DNA of 64,000 bases, from NCBI RefSeq assembly GCF_042433055.1, contig NZ_JBHLWB010000005.1, positions 1 to 64,000 of the forward strand, in the 5' to 3' direction. A model generated the notes under the pieces. The model saw nothing but the letters and a program-made list of their open reading frames with translations, did not search any database and was not told the DNA's origin. Positions 63,714 to 64,000 of this stretch are shown here, one piece after another. Both the position numbers and the translations under genes were made by a program. The stretch is from Gallibacterium trehalosifermentans (GTDB lineage: Bacteria; Pseudomonadota; Gammaproteobacteria; Enterobacterales; Pasteurellaceae). How positions within the stretch are numbered: position 1 is the stretch's first letter; each line of letters opens with the position of its first letter.

Positions 63714-63778
63714 ATAAGGATATAGCAATATATCCTTATTATCTTATTTCAGACTTTTACTTGTTATTAGTAAAAGTC
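63714..63778 (+). repeat. two hairpins between transporter genes
   Basis: ATAAGGATATA-GCAA-TATATCCTTAT (63714-63739) and GACTTTTACT-TGTTATT-AGTAAAAGTC (63752-63778), both perfect. Neither has a T tract, so mRNA processing or stability sites are more likely than termination. Confidence 0.6.
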
Positions 63779-63801
63779 CTTATAATCCAATAGGTATATC
63801 T

Positions 63802-64000
63802 ATGAAAAGTTTTCTAAATAAATACGGTTTAACACCATTAATCTTTTTCCAAATTATTTTAATCACTATTAATGCTCAATTAATTTATGCGTTTTGGGAT
63901 ATTCGAAATAGTGTACCAGGTGGCTTCCCTGCAGCATTAGGGGTAACAGATGCTCAAGCGGGGCAATTATACTCAATGCAAGGTTTAGTGATTATTGTGG
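63802..64000 (+). CDS. MFS transporter, N-terminal part (cut by window end)
   Basis: ATG at 63802; the first 66 residues are visible and the gene runs off the window. A first membrane helix (about 12-31: LIFFQIILITINAQLIYAFW in part) and a polar segment RNSVPGGFPAALGVTDAQAG precede the second helix. It resembles MFS permeases by pattern only. It is third in the phosphatase-transporter cluster. Confidence 0.6.
   Translation, partial: MKSFLNKYGLTPLIFFQIILITINAQLIYAFWDIRNSVPGGFPAALGVTDAQAGQLYSMQGLVIIV

Noticed and set aside
1..64000. tRNA genes, insertion sequences, prophage or integrase
   Set aside because: None found by reading: no cloverleaf with GTTCRANYC arm and no transposase or integrase motifs.

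Overview
The window is about 64 kb of a low-GC gammaproteobacterial chromosome (roughly 38% GC by eye) and is almost certainly from the family Pasteurellaceae. The evidence is gene order: slt-trpR-mtgA, fur-fldA-ybfE-ybfF//seqA-menE-MscS channel-aroC-mepA-TSUP-lpxM-apt-dnaX-ybaB-recR, ffh//ypjD-corB and cydABX-ybgE-ybgC-tolQRAB-pal all follow Haemophilus/E. coli synteny, and the proteins read as Haemophilus-like (for example the cupin-fused TehB). It is not a typical H. influenzae: uptake-signal cores are sparse and a complete cytolethal distending toxin operon is present. A CDT-carrying genus such as Avibacterium or Glaesserella would fit, but the species cannot be settled from this sequence alone.

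Layout. 1-112: the 3' end of a 5S rRNA gene with two tandem terminators, closing an rRNA operon. 120-2180: a very AT-rich, decayed accessory patch holding two tandem paralogous small genes (the first broken, the second intact), a minus-strand gene remnant and several hairpins. 2184-6933 (minus): ydfG, mtgA, trpR, slt, tehB; a TrpR-like operator lies over the slt stop codon in front of trpR. 7018-8397: a purine/xanthine permease behind a perfect PurR box. 8446-10492 (minus): cdtCBA toxin operon. 10782-16103: ffh, ypjD, corB, a zinc-less sirtuin and a Cof phosphatase. 16336-31871: regulators, cell-envelope genes and the DNA replication/repair block. 31977-37850: holC and valS separated by an inserted cassette (YhcG-type nuclease, putative zeta toxin with a small partner gene, membrane protein); valS itself has markedly higher GC than its surroundings. 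37912-50749: sulfatase-family membrane enzyme, pgeF, rluD, bamD, an OppA-like lipoprotein, MarC, RidA, YwiC-like, parE, parC, rpsO. 51225-59404: cydABX/ybgE and the Tol-Pal operon, with an FNR box and a hairpin-rich leader before cydA. 59467-61200: a VOC protein and hemA. 61551-64000: an inositol-monophosphatase-family gene interrupted at a nine-G tract, followed by two MFS transporter genes, the last cut by the window edge.

Most of the window is conserved housekeeping sequence. The parts most worth attention are the cdt operon, the holC-valS cassette with its foreign-looking valS, the poly-G tract that may switch a phosphatase on and off, the decayed paralogue patch behind the rRNA operon, the cydA leader, and the dnaX slippery site. 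No tRNA gene, insertion sequence, prophage or CRISPR array was seen.
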